Of a DNA stretch of 45,266 nucleotides, positions 31,465 to 37,585 are shown piece after piece. The stretch's first letter is position 1; every line of letters begins with the position of its first letter. The stretch is taken from the NCBI GenBank assembly GCA_919901745.1, contig CAKKPP010000009.1, forward strand, positions 1 to 45,266, written 5' to 3'. The position numbers and the translations under genes are program-made. The notes below the pieces were generated by a model. That model ran no database searches. It was not told the origin of the DNA and saw nothing but the letters and a program-made list of their open reading frames with translations. The stretch is from Chloroflexota bacterium (GTDB taxonomy: Bacteria > Chloroflexota > Limnocylindria > Limnocylindrales > CSP1-4).

Positions 31465-31665
31465 GTGGCCACACTCGCGGGACGATTTGACGCGCTGATG
31501 ACGGGCTCGTGTCGATCCTGTGACGAGTACGTCGAGCACCAACTCGCCGGACGATCGGCGGCAGCGCTGTGCCCTGACGTGGCCACGCACCTGGCGGCCT
31601 GCCCGGATTGCGGGCAGGACCGCGACGCACTCGTCGAGCTGGTGCGCGTGCACGAGATGGGTTGA
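31465..31665 (+). CDS. Small Cys-rich, zinc-finger-like protein
   Basis: 66 residues from GTG 31465 (ATG 31498 gives 55). Pattern CRSCDEYVEHQLAG...LCPDVATHLAACPDCGQD has paired Cys and a His spaced like zf-HC2/anti-sigma zinc-binding domains, but with no membrane segment. Function unknown; a metal-binding regulator is inference. No good ribosome-binding site for either start. High third-position GC supports coding. It is near, but not adjacent to, the ECF sigma operon. Confidence 0.5.
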   Translation: MATLAGRFDALMTGSCRSCDEYVEHQLAGRSAAALCPDVATHLAACPDCGQDRDALVELVRVHEMG

Positions 31666-31767
31666 GCGAGACCGCGAGTGCGCCATCGCCCGCGGGTGGC
31701 GCGGACGGTTTCCTCACGAACCTGGCGGCTGTCGTCGGTCAGGGCGATAGGTACTGATCCAGCAGAT

Positions 31768-31805
31768 GACATCGCCGGCCCCAAAGACCGGGAGCCGGCG
31801 ATGTC
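31768..31805. terminator. 12-bp hairpin between convergent genes
   Basis: GACATCGCCGGC (31768-31779) pairs perfectly with GCCGGCGATGTC (31794-31805) around a 14-base loop that can itself close CCC/GGG. It lies between the stops at 31665 and 31847, so it can serve both strands. The same GACATCGCCGGCCCC string occurs near 29673-29687, just after the FabI-like gene. Confidence 0.7.
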
Positions 31806-31846
31806 GTTCTGGCGTTGTCGGGACGTGATCAAGGTCCCGGGCTGGT

Positions 31847-32362
31847 CTAGTTGCGGCCGGGCGCCTCGCAGGTGCTGCCCGCCTGGTCGGGCTCGCGGCA
31901 TCCGCCGTCGCTGGTGATCGAGCCCGGGCCGGAAACCACCGCCTGGCGGGTGGCCTGGAGGACCGGCGTGCCGCCGACGCCCCCGAGCCGGAGTTGTGCG
32001 ATGGCGAGGCGCAGGAGGCCCGTGAACTGGCTCTCGCACCCCCCGATCCCCGAGGCGTTGGTCGTGAACTCGCAGATCGCCGAGAAGACCGCCGGGTCGG
32101 CGAAGCGGCCGCGCACGACCACCGTGTAGGCCGTGTCGGCGGCGAGGCCGCTGAACCGGAAGGCGGAGCTCCAGGCGGTGTTCGGCTCCTCCTCGCTGAT
32201 GCCCTTGATGTAGTTGATGACGCCGCTGCCGGCGCCATCCGGCGCGAGCGAGCCGGCGACCGGCGCGAAGACGAGCTTGTTGTTCGACTCGTGGGCCGCA
32301 AGAGCGGTCGCCGGCACGGCGAGCAGTGCGACGAGTCCGAGCAGCGCGATGAGTTTGCGCAC
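31847..32362 (-). CDS. Secreted protein divergent from the ECF sigma gene
   Basis: 171 residues from GTG 32362, with GGAGGA five bases upstream. Signal peptide MRKLIALLGLVALLAVPATA, cleavage near 23 (ALA-AH). The mature domain contains GVINYIKGISEEEPNTAWSS, FRFSGLAADTAYTVVVRGRF and five Cys (CEF, GGCESQF, GGCREPDQ, TCEAP), mostly near the C-terminus. Family unknown. Its promoter mirrors the sigma-factor promoter base for base at the key positions, so it is probably a direct target of that sigma factor (inference). Confidence 0.75.
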   Translation of the reverse strand: MRKLIALLGLVALLAVPATALAAHESNNKLVFAPVAGSLAPDGAGSGVINYIKGISEEEPNTAWSSAFRFSGLAADTAYTVVVRGRFADPAVFSAICEFTTNASGIGGCESQFTGLLRLAIAQLRLGGVGGTPVLQATRQAVVSGPGSITSDGGCREPDQAGSTCEAPGRN

Positions 32363-32395
32363 GACGTTCCTCCATGGTGGGGTTGACGGGGAACA

Positions 32396-32423
32396 CTTCG
32401 ATGGCCGAGGCTCGATCGGTTCA
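32396..32423 (-). promoter_or_regulatory. ECF-type promoter of the secreted-protein gene
   Basis: Minus strand: TGAACCGA (32416-32423), then CGGCC (32403-32407), then CGAAG (32396-32400). The -35 to -10 spacer is 17 bases from TGAACC to CGAAG. The same blocks at the same spacing read outward on the plus strand. Start near 32390, 28 bases before the GTG. Confidence 0.65.
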
Positions 32424-32435
32424 TTGCCCTTCAGA

Positions 32436-32463
32436 TGAACCGAAGACCCCCCGGCCGACGAAG
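32436..32463 (+). promoter_or_regulatory. ECF-type promoter of the sigma/anti-sigma operon
   Basis: TGAACCGA (32436-32443), CGGCC (32452-32456), CGAAG (32459-32463): same elements and spacing as the minus-strand promoter. The two TGAACCGA blocks form a 9-bp inverted repeat (32416-32424/32435-32443) with ten bases between. Start near 32470 implies autoregulation by the sigma factor and an almost leaderless mRNA for the ATG at 32473. Confidence 0.65.
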
Positions 32464-32472
32464 GGTGGAGTG

Positions 32473-33063
32473 ATGGACGAGCGCCGCTCGGAGGACGAAC
32501 TCATCGCCGCCGTCGCGACGGGCGACGAGGCCGCCTTCGGTGTGCTCTACGATCGGTTCGCGCGGCCGCTCTACGCGCTCGGGCTGCGCTGGCTGCAGGA
32601 TGTCGAGGACGCCGAGGAACTCGTGAACGACACGCTCATCCGGGCCTGGCGCCAGGCCGACCGGTTCGATCCGGCCCGCGGTCGCGCCGGCGCGTGGCTG
32701 TTCGGGATCGCCCGCCACGTGGCGACTGATCGGCTGCGGTCGCGTGGTCGCCGGCCGGGCCCAGCCGGCGAGGGCGGGCCGGATCCGGTCGGCCACCTCG
32801 ATGTCGACGGCCTGGCCGAAGCCTGGGAGATCGCGGCGGCGCTCGAGCGCCTGCCCGGGGTGCAGCGCGAGGTCCTGCTCCTCGCCTATCGCGACGACCT
32901 CAGCCAGTCCCAGATCGCGGAGGTTCTCGGGGTGCCGCTCGGCACAGTGAAGAGCCGGACCTACCACGCGTTGCGAGGCATGGCCGGGCTGCTTGAGCCG
33001 ATCGCGCCGATGGCCATCGAAGCGGCGGTACCAGCCGCCTGGACGTTCGGAGGCCGACGATGA
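32473..33063 (+). CDS. ECF-subfamily RNA polymerase sigma factor (SigK-like)
   Basis: 196 residues from ATG 32473. Region 2 at about 10-85: DELIAAVATGDEAAFGVLYD, LGLRWLQDVEDAEELVNDTL, IRAWRQADRFDPARGRAGAW then LFGIARHVATDRLRS. Region 4 at about 120-175: LERLPGVQREVLLLAYRDDL and SQSQIAEVLGVPLGTVKSRT (helix-turn-helix). No region 3, as expected for ECF factors. It is followed, with a four-base overlap, by an RskA-type anti-sigma gene, suggesting a SigK/RskA-like pair. Its own promoter has a sequence element shared with the divergent secreted-protein gene. Confidence 0.93.
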   Translation: MDERRSEDELIAAVATGDEAAFGVLYDRFARPLYALGLRWLQDVEDAEELVNDTLIRAWRQADRFDPARGRAGAWLFGIARHVATDRLRSRGRRPGPAGEGGPDPVGHLDVDGLAEAWEIAAALERLPGVQREVLLLAYRDDLSQSQIAEVLGVPLGTVKSRTYHALRGMAGLLEPIAPMAIEAAVPAAWTFGGRR

Positions 33064-33794
33064 CCGGATCGACCGAGCACGGCCTGTGGCGGGAGCAGGT
33101 CGCCGGGGCGATCATGGAGCGACGCCCGCCGGACCCGGCGCTCGCCACCCACCTCGCGAGGTGCGCCGAATGCACCGACGCGTGGCGACAGCTGAGTGGC
33201 GCGTCCGCTCGGCTCATTGCGGCTGCCAGGATCCTGCCACTCGAGGCCGATCCGCCGACCCAGCTCCGGGAGCGGGTGCTGGCCGCCCGACGAATGGCCG
33301 GGAAGGCCCCGGAACCGCCTGCGGTCGAGGAAGCGCCGCCCGGCTCGAGGGCGCGCCGTCGGACGGGGAGTGGCTGGTTCGGGCGGATCGCCTGGGGCGG
33401 CGCTGGGGCCCTCGTCGGCGCTGCCGCGGTCTTCGCGCTCGTCGTGGTCGGCAGCCCACGGGTCGTGCCGGAGCGGATCGCGCTGTCGGGCTCGGTCCTC
33501 GCCCCGGGCGCTTCCGGCTCGGTCATTCTGGAGCCATTGCCCGAGGGCGGCGTCCGCGTGGATCTCGCGATGTCCGGCCTGCCACGCTCGGACGCCGACC
33601 ATTTCTACGAGCTCTGGCTGGTGGGCGACGGCGGTCGGGTGAGCGCCGGCACGTTCCGCTCGGACGGTTCGCCGATCGCCCGGGGGTTCACCACGGCGGC
33701 CGACCTCGCGATGTATCCCGGCATCGGGATCACCCTCGAGCCGGACGACGGCGACCCCGCCGCCTCCGAGCAGCGCGTCGCCGGTTCGAGCTGA
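33060..33794 (+). CDS. Anti-sigma factor, RskA-like, with zinc-binding domain
   Basis: 244 residues starting in the last codons of the sigma gene (ATGA, 33060-33063). N-terminal zinc-binding anti-sigma domain with HLARCAECTDAW (H-x3-C-x2-C). One transmembrane helix at about 115-137 (AGALVGAAAVFALVVVG). Extracytoplasmic RskA-type domain with ERIALSGSVLAPGASGSVIL, SGLPRSDADHFYELWLVGDG and AMYPGIGITLEPDDGDPAAS. The cytoplasmic part would hold the sigma factor and release it on an envelope signal (family knowledge). Confidence 0.9.
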   Translation: MTGSTEHGLWREQVAGAIMERRPPDPALATHLARCAECTDAWRQLSGASARLIAAARILPLEADPPTQLRERVLAARRMAGKAPEPPAVEEAPPGSRARRRTGSGWFGRIAWGGAGALVGAAAVFALVVVGSPRVVPERIALSGSVLAPGASGSVILEPLPEGGVRVDLAMSGLPRSDADHFYELWLVGDGGRVSAGTFRSDGSPIARGFTTAADLAMYPGIGITLEPDDGDPAASEQRVAGSS

Positions 33795-33964
33795 GCGACG
33801 CAGGGTCGCTTCGTCCGACCATCCGGCGCGGCAACCCAGGAACGGTGTGGCGTGCGACGTCACCGTTTCGACATCGGCAGCTCGGACAATCGCAGTCGCG
33901 GGTTCCCGGCAACACCGGCCGACCGCGCAGTTTCCCCAGACGGACCGACGAACGAGGACCCAAC

Positions 33965-34600
33965 GTGATCGGCCAACCCAACGCAGCACGTCGTTCGACG
34001 GCACTCGCGGCCATCGCGCTCGCGGCACTCGCTGTCGTCGGTTGCGGGTCGACCGCGCAGTCGCCAGGCGCGTCGAGCCCGCCCGAGTCGATCGCGACGG
34101 CGGATCCTGGCCTGCTTGAGGCGCGCCTGAACGCGATCGATGGTGCGGTGGGCCGCTGGCGGTCAGCGACCGACCTCGCCATCGCGCAGCGAGCTGCCGA
34201 GGAAGCCCGCAACCTGGTCGTCGGCCCGCACGGCCCGACCTACGGTGATGCGGACGGAGATGGCACGGTCGGTGGGGCCAGCGCGATCGGTCTCCTGCCT
34301 GGGCTCGGCGGCGAACCCGGGCTCGCGACGGCTGCGGCCGGGCCATGCGTCGAGCGCGATATCCTTGGTGGCAGTTGGGCCTACCCGGCGGCGCGCTGGT
34401 CCGTCCTCCAGGCGGCGATCGCCGCCTGGACCCCCTCGAACAGCACGTTTCCTGCGCTGCCGAGCCACCCGCAACGGATCGTCGGCTGGGCGACCCTGTC
34501 GCTCGCGACGGCCGAGCTGCCCACGGCGCTCGAGTACGGCGGGCACGCCCAACTCCACGTCGACGTGGCGCTACGGGCTGTCAGCGACTGCGCCGGGTAG
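33965..34600 (+). CDS. Predicted lipoprotein of unknown function
   Basis: 211 residues from GTG 33965, with GAGG about ten bases upstream. Signal peptide with lipobox: RSTALAAIALAALAVVGCGS, Cys near 27. The mature part has a helical segment (DGAVGRWRSATDLAIAQRAA), YGDADGDGTVGG, which resembles a Ca-binding Asp-rich loop, and two further Cys (about 126 and 209). It follows the anti-sigma gene by 170 bases on the same strand and could belong to its regulon, but I see no TGAACC-type promoter in the gap. Family unknown. Confidence 0.7.
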   Translation: MIGQPNAARRSTALAAIALAALAVVGCGSTAQSPGASSPPESIATADPGLLEARLNAIDGAVGRWRSATDLAIAQRAAEEARNLVVGPHGPTYGDADGDGTVGGASAIGLLPGLGGEPGLATAAAGPCVERDILGGSWAYPAARWSVLQAAIAAWTPSNSTFPALPSHPQRIVGWATLSLATAELPTALEYGGHAQLHVDVALRAVSDCAG

Positions 34601-34746
34601 CCGGGCACTCCGGAAGCTGCATCACGGCGAGCCGTGCCGGGATCGGTGTCGATCCCGATCGCGTCGTACCGGCGCGCGGCCGCAGTCGGGTCCTGTTCGT
34701 AGAAGCTGGCGCCCTGGACCCGGACGAAGAAATCGGCCGCGGTCAT
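34601..34746 (-). pseudogene. Possible gene fragment at the right end of the island
   Basis: From ATG 34746 the minus strand reads MTAADFFVRVQGASFYEQDP then TAAARRYDAIGIDTDPGTAR with strongly GC-biased third positions, like real coding sequence. The frame then runs into the 3' end of the opposite lipoprotein gene. I take it as the N-terminal remnant of a lost gene; no family recognised. Confidence 0.3.
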
Positions 34747-35030
34747 CGGACCATCCCATCCGGGTCGCCGTTCACAACCCGCGCTGCTGGCCGGCGACCG
34801 CTGCTCCCTGGGCCGGTCGCGCTCCCCGTGGATAGCCGACGAGCATGAGGACGAACCAGAGAAACGGCATCAACGGAAGCGGCGTGCCCTGTCCGATGGT
34901 CATCGTTCCGGCGAGGCTTCCGCTGACGGTGACGACCCCGTCGAGCGCCTGTAGGGACCCTACCAAGCCCGAACTGACCTCATTTGAACGGTGGAACGGG
35001 ACTTCGGATGGGCTCGTTGGGGCCTGGTGA
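34747..35030. other. No confident gene; remnant region before attR
   Basis: Holds a 64-codon minus-strand frame (34772-34966) with one hydrophobic stretch (LPLMPFLWFVLMLVGYPRGA) that may be the tail of a lost membrane protein, but it has only a TTG start and no ribosome site. A palindrome GTAGGG-A-CCCTAC is at 34951-34963. Otherwise nothing seen. Confidence 0.35.
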
Positions 35031-35051
35031 CGAGTCCCCTCATCTCCACCA
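35031..35051 (+). other. attR-like copy of the tRNA-Ala 3' end
   Basis: 21 bases identical to 27137-27157 (CGAGTCCCCT through CCACCA). The rest of the tRNA is absent here, so this is a truncated duplicate, as left by site-specific integration. It sits 14 bases before the stop of the YdeI-like gene, which belongs to the flanking chromosome. Confidence 0.75.
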
Positions 35052-35065
35052 GCTCCCGCCCGGGG

Positions 35066-35515
35066 TCAGCGAGCCCGGCCCTGGCGCAGCACCTCGACCG
35101 ACCTGGCGATCCGCCGCTGGCGGGTCTCGGGCGTCTTCGCTCCTTCGACCGACAGAACGTGCCACTGGCGGTTGCAGTAGGACAGGGCGTCGAAGGTCCG
35201 CCGCGCATCTGCGTCCGCCTGCAGCGCCGCGTCGAAGTCGGCAGGGACCTCGAGGACACGCGGTTCCGTGTCCAGTTCCAGTTCCACGTCGACCTCGTCA
35301 CCGGCCGCGACCCCGGATCGGTCCCGATTCTCGGCGCTGAGCGGCAGCATGAAGACATCGCCGTAGGCGGCCACGGTGCTGCGATAGGTATGGGGACCGA
35401 TCGTGACTCGGACGGGCGGCCGCTTTCCACGGCCGAGCGCGGCCACGACCTCGGGTGGGACGCGGAACCCGGTCGCGGTCTTGCCCTCGAGCTGGATCGT
35501 CGCGCGAAATCGCAT
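35066..35515 (-). CDS. YdeI/OmdA-like protein with DUF1905 domain
   Basis: 149 residues from ATG 35515. N-terminal DUF1905-type beta barrel (MRFRATIQLEGKTATGFRVP, VAALGRGKRPPVRVTIGPHT, GDEVDVELELDTEPR) followed by the YdeI helical part (DFDAALQADADARRTFDALS, NRQWHVLSVEGAKTPETRQR). Small cytoplasmic proteins of uncertain role, sometimes linked to peptide or antibiotic resistance. Its stop lies just outside the attR-like site. Upstream, 52 bases separate it from the glycan operon. Confidence 0.8.
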   Translation of the reverse strand: MRFRATIQLEGKTATGFRVPPEVVAALGRGKRPPVRVTIGPHTYRSTVAAYGDVFMLPLSAENRDRSGVAAGDEVDVELELDTEPRVLEVPADFDAALQADADARRTFDALSYCNRQWHVLSVEGAKTPETRQRRIARSVEVLRQGRAR

Positions 35516-35567
35516 CGCGCGAAGTATGCCGCTCGAGCCGCGCCGACGGCTGGCGCCCCGCGTGCGA

Positions 35568-36587
35568 TCAGCCGTCCGCGTGACCGGAGAGCGTCGTTCG
35601 CCGCGCGTTCATGCCCGTTCGGGCTCCCACGATGAGCAGGACGGATCCGAGGACGGCCGTCGCGACCAGTGCCATTCGGTTGAGCAGCGCGGCTGCCAGG
35701 GCCACGTCGGGCGGCAGTCCCAGGGTCGCGAACAGCACGGAGAGGGCCCCCTCCTGGATGCCGATGCCGTTCGGTGAGAGGGGCACCGCGAGGCTGAGCC
35801 GGGCGACCGCAAGGGCCGCCAGGACCTCGACCGGTCGGGCGGCCGACGGCGCGTGGACCGCGGCGACGAGCACGAGGCCGAGCAGCAGGCTGATCACGTG
35901 GAACGCGAGACCGAGGCCGACCCCGTCCCGAAGAACCGAAACCCGCTGGTTGCCGCCCTGCCCGGCGTCGAAGATCGGGCCCAGCCACCGGGCAAACCGC
36001 AGCGCGGCACCGGCCCGTGGCGAGGCACCGGCCCGCAGCGCGGCACCGGCCCGTGGCGCGGCACCGGCCGGTGGCGCGGCACGCGTGGACAGGACAGCGA
36101 TCGCGGCAACGGCAGCGAGCGCCACGAGCGCGACCGCCACGAGCAGCGGGCCGCGCCCCTCGATCGGGAGCGCGACGAGGCCAGCTGCGCCGACGATGAC
36201 GAGGGCCACGATGCTCGTGAGTCGCTGGACGAGGACCGGTCGAGCGAGACGGGCGCGACCCGATCCCGAATCGATCGCCGCGACCCGGAACACATCGGCG
36301 CCGAGGTTGGCCGGGGTCACCGCACCGAGCGCCTGGGCCGCGTAGTACAGCCGGATGGTGCTGCGCGCGTCGAGGCGGACGCCGGCAAGCCGGGCCGTCA
36401 GCCGCTGCCACGAGAGCGCCGCGACGAGGTGAACAGCCACCAGACCGACCATCGCCGGCACGGCCAGTGCGAGGTTGACGCTCGACAGGCGATCGCCGAC
36501 CGACGCGACGTCGAACCACGCCACCACGACGACGAGGAGTCCCAGCCCGAGCCCCCATCGAAGCGCAGTCCGGGCCCGTCGGCTCAT
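35568..36587 (-). CDS. YbhN/LPG-synthase-like polytopic membrane protein
   Basis: 339 residues from ATG 36587, overlapping the previous stop by four bases. About eight transmembrane helices. Family motifs: LYYAAQALGAVTPANLGADV (the conserved xNxG region), VLVQRLTSIVALVIVGAAGL, and LSLAVPLSPNGIGIQEGALS near the end. Relatives include the membrane part of lysylphosphatidylglycerol synthase and putative lipid or glycan flippases. In a glycan operon a lipid-linked intermediate is a sensible substrate (inference). An Ala/Pro/Arg loop from four 18-bp repeats lies at about residues 170-195. Last gene of the operon. Confidence 0.8.
   Translation of the reverse strand: MSRRARTALRWGLGLGLLVVVVAWFDVASVGDRLSSVNLALAVPAMVGLVAVHLVAALSWQRLTARLAGVRLDARSTIRLYYAAQALGAVTPANLGADVFRVAAIDSGSGRARLARPVLVQRLTSIVALVIVGAAGLVALPIEGRGPLLVAVALVALAAVAAIAVLSTRAAPPAGAAPRAGAALRAGASPRAGAALRFARWLGPIFDAGQGGNQRVSVLRDGVGLGLAFHVISLLLGLVLVAAVHAPSAARPVEVLAALAVARLSLAVPLSPNGIGIQEGALSVLFATLGLPPDVALAAALLNRMALVATAVLGSVLLIVGARTGMNARRTTLSGHADG
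36004..36075. repeat. 18-bp tandem repeat, four copies, in the YbhN-like gene
   Basis: Unit GCGGCACCGGCCCGTGGC at 36004-36021, with variants at 36022-36039, 36040-36057 and 36058-36075. In frame, it encodes AGAAPR/AGAALR-type hexapeptides in a cytoplasmic or external loop. Confidence 0.9.
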
Positions 36588-37585
36588 GCGATCGCCTCCC
36601 CGAGTGCTGCTCCCAGGCCGGCGAGCATGCTCGATGGGGACGGATCCGCCGCCACGAGGCCGTGTTCGGCAAGCCAGTGGAGGCACTTCTCGGCATACGG
36701 GATGGGCACGATCGGGATGCCCGCCCGATCGGCGAAGAGGAGGCTGTGGTAGCGCATGCACACCGCCGCGGCAAAGGCCTCGAAGACCGCGAGCAGCTCG
36801 GCCGGATCATCGGGCGGGACCAGCACACGCAGACGGGGCCGTTCGGCCGCGAGGCGGCGCGCGGCAATCTCGTCATTGTGGGCAGCCACGAACGGGTGAC
36901 GGCTCAGCGGCACGAGGCAGAAATCGACGCCGGGCAGCGCATCGATCGCGGCCAGGACGGCAGCGTGTAAGCGATCCGCGAGTGCGGGGTCGACCGCCGT
37001 GAGACAGAGCCCGACCACCGGCCGACGATCCGGGTCGAGCCCGATCGAGCGAAGTCGGCCCACGCCGGCGTCCCGACCGGCCGACGGCACCAGCGACGAG
37101 AGGTCGGGCTGGAGCCTTGCGTCGACGCCGAGGGACGCCAGGATGGCCCGCGACTCGGCGTCGCGGACGGCGACCGAAGTCGCGCGAGCGCCCAGCATCG
37201 CGAGCAGCCGGGCGGAGGAGGCGGGCATGTCGCGGTCGACCCCGATCCCGAGGAGGGCGACGTCCCGACCGGTCGCCGCAACCAGCAATCCGAACAGCGG
37301 CAGGAGGCGGCCGAGCGCCCCCATGTCGCGCCCGAACAACCCGCCGCCCCCGATGACGACTCCGGGATGCGCCAGCATCGCCCGGGGTGCTGCGGCGAGA
37401 CCGATGCTGCGGACATCGTGAACCGCCGCCGTCTCGGCCGGCGCGCGAGAGACGACCGTGATCCCGTCGCGCCCGAGCAGGCGCAGCATCCCCGCCAGCA
37501 TCGCCTCGTCACCGGCGTTGCGGTAGCCGTATCCCCCGACGACAAGTGTCGGTCGCGCCGGAAGTCGGACCGGAAACGGGATCAT
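36584..37585 (-). CDS. Polysaccharide pyruvyltransferase-family protein (CsaB-like)
   Basis: 333 residues from ATG 37585 (MIPFPVRLPARPTLVVGGYG). Family features: YRNAGDEAMLAGMLRLLGRD, VVIGGGGLFGRDMGALGRLL, VAVRDAESRAILASLGVDAR, QPDLSSLVP and the C-terminal AAVCMRYHSLLFADRAGIPI with the conserved His. CsaB adds pyruvate ketals from phosphoenolpyruvate to cell-wall polysaccharide, as used in S-layer anchoring (family knowledge). Overlaps genes on both sides by four bases. Suggests an acidic, pyruvylated envelope glycan. Confidence 0.88.
   Translation of the reverse strand: MIPFPVRLPARPTLVVGGYGYRNAGDEAMLAGMLRLLGRDGITVVSRAPAETAAVHDVRSIGLAAAPRAMLAHPGVVIGGGGLFGRDMGALGRLLPLFGLLVAATGRDVALLGIGVDRDMPASSARLLAMLGARATSVAVRDAESRAILASLGVDARLQPDLSSLVPSAGRDAGVGRLRSIGLDPDRRPVVGLCLTAVDPALADRLHAAVLAAIDALPGVDFCLVPLSRHPFVAAHNDEIAARRLAAERPRLRVLVPPDDPAELLAVFEAFAAAVCMRYHSLLFADRAGIPIVPIPYAEKCLHWLAEHGLVAADPSPSSMLAGLGAALGEAIA

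Larger units (their letters stand above)
27137..35051. mobile_element. Decayed tRNA-integrated element or genomic island (about 7.9 kb)
   Basis: Bounded by an intact tRNA-Ala(CGC) and a 21-bp exact copy of its 3' end, with a tyrosine-recombinase C-terminus next to the tRNA pointing towards it. This is the standard attL-int-cargo-attR layout. Cargo: lipoate-ligase-like gene, frameshifted FabI-like gene, proline dehydrogenase, secreted proteins, ECF sigma/anti-sigma pair, lipoprotein and gene scraps at the right end. No replication, transfer or phage structural gene is seen and the integrase is truncated, so it can no longer move by itself. The cargo codon style resembles the host, so it may be old or from a relative. 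Confidence 0.6.

Noticed and set aside
29683..31805. Shared 15-base string GACATCGCCGGCCCC at two places as a mobile repeat
   Set aside because: Too short and GC-rich to claim more than coincidence; only the second copy forms a hairpin, and there are no target duplications.
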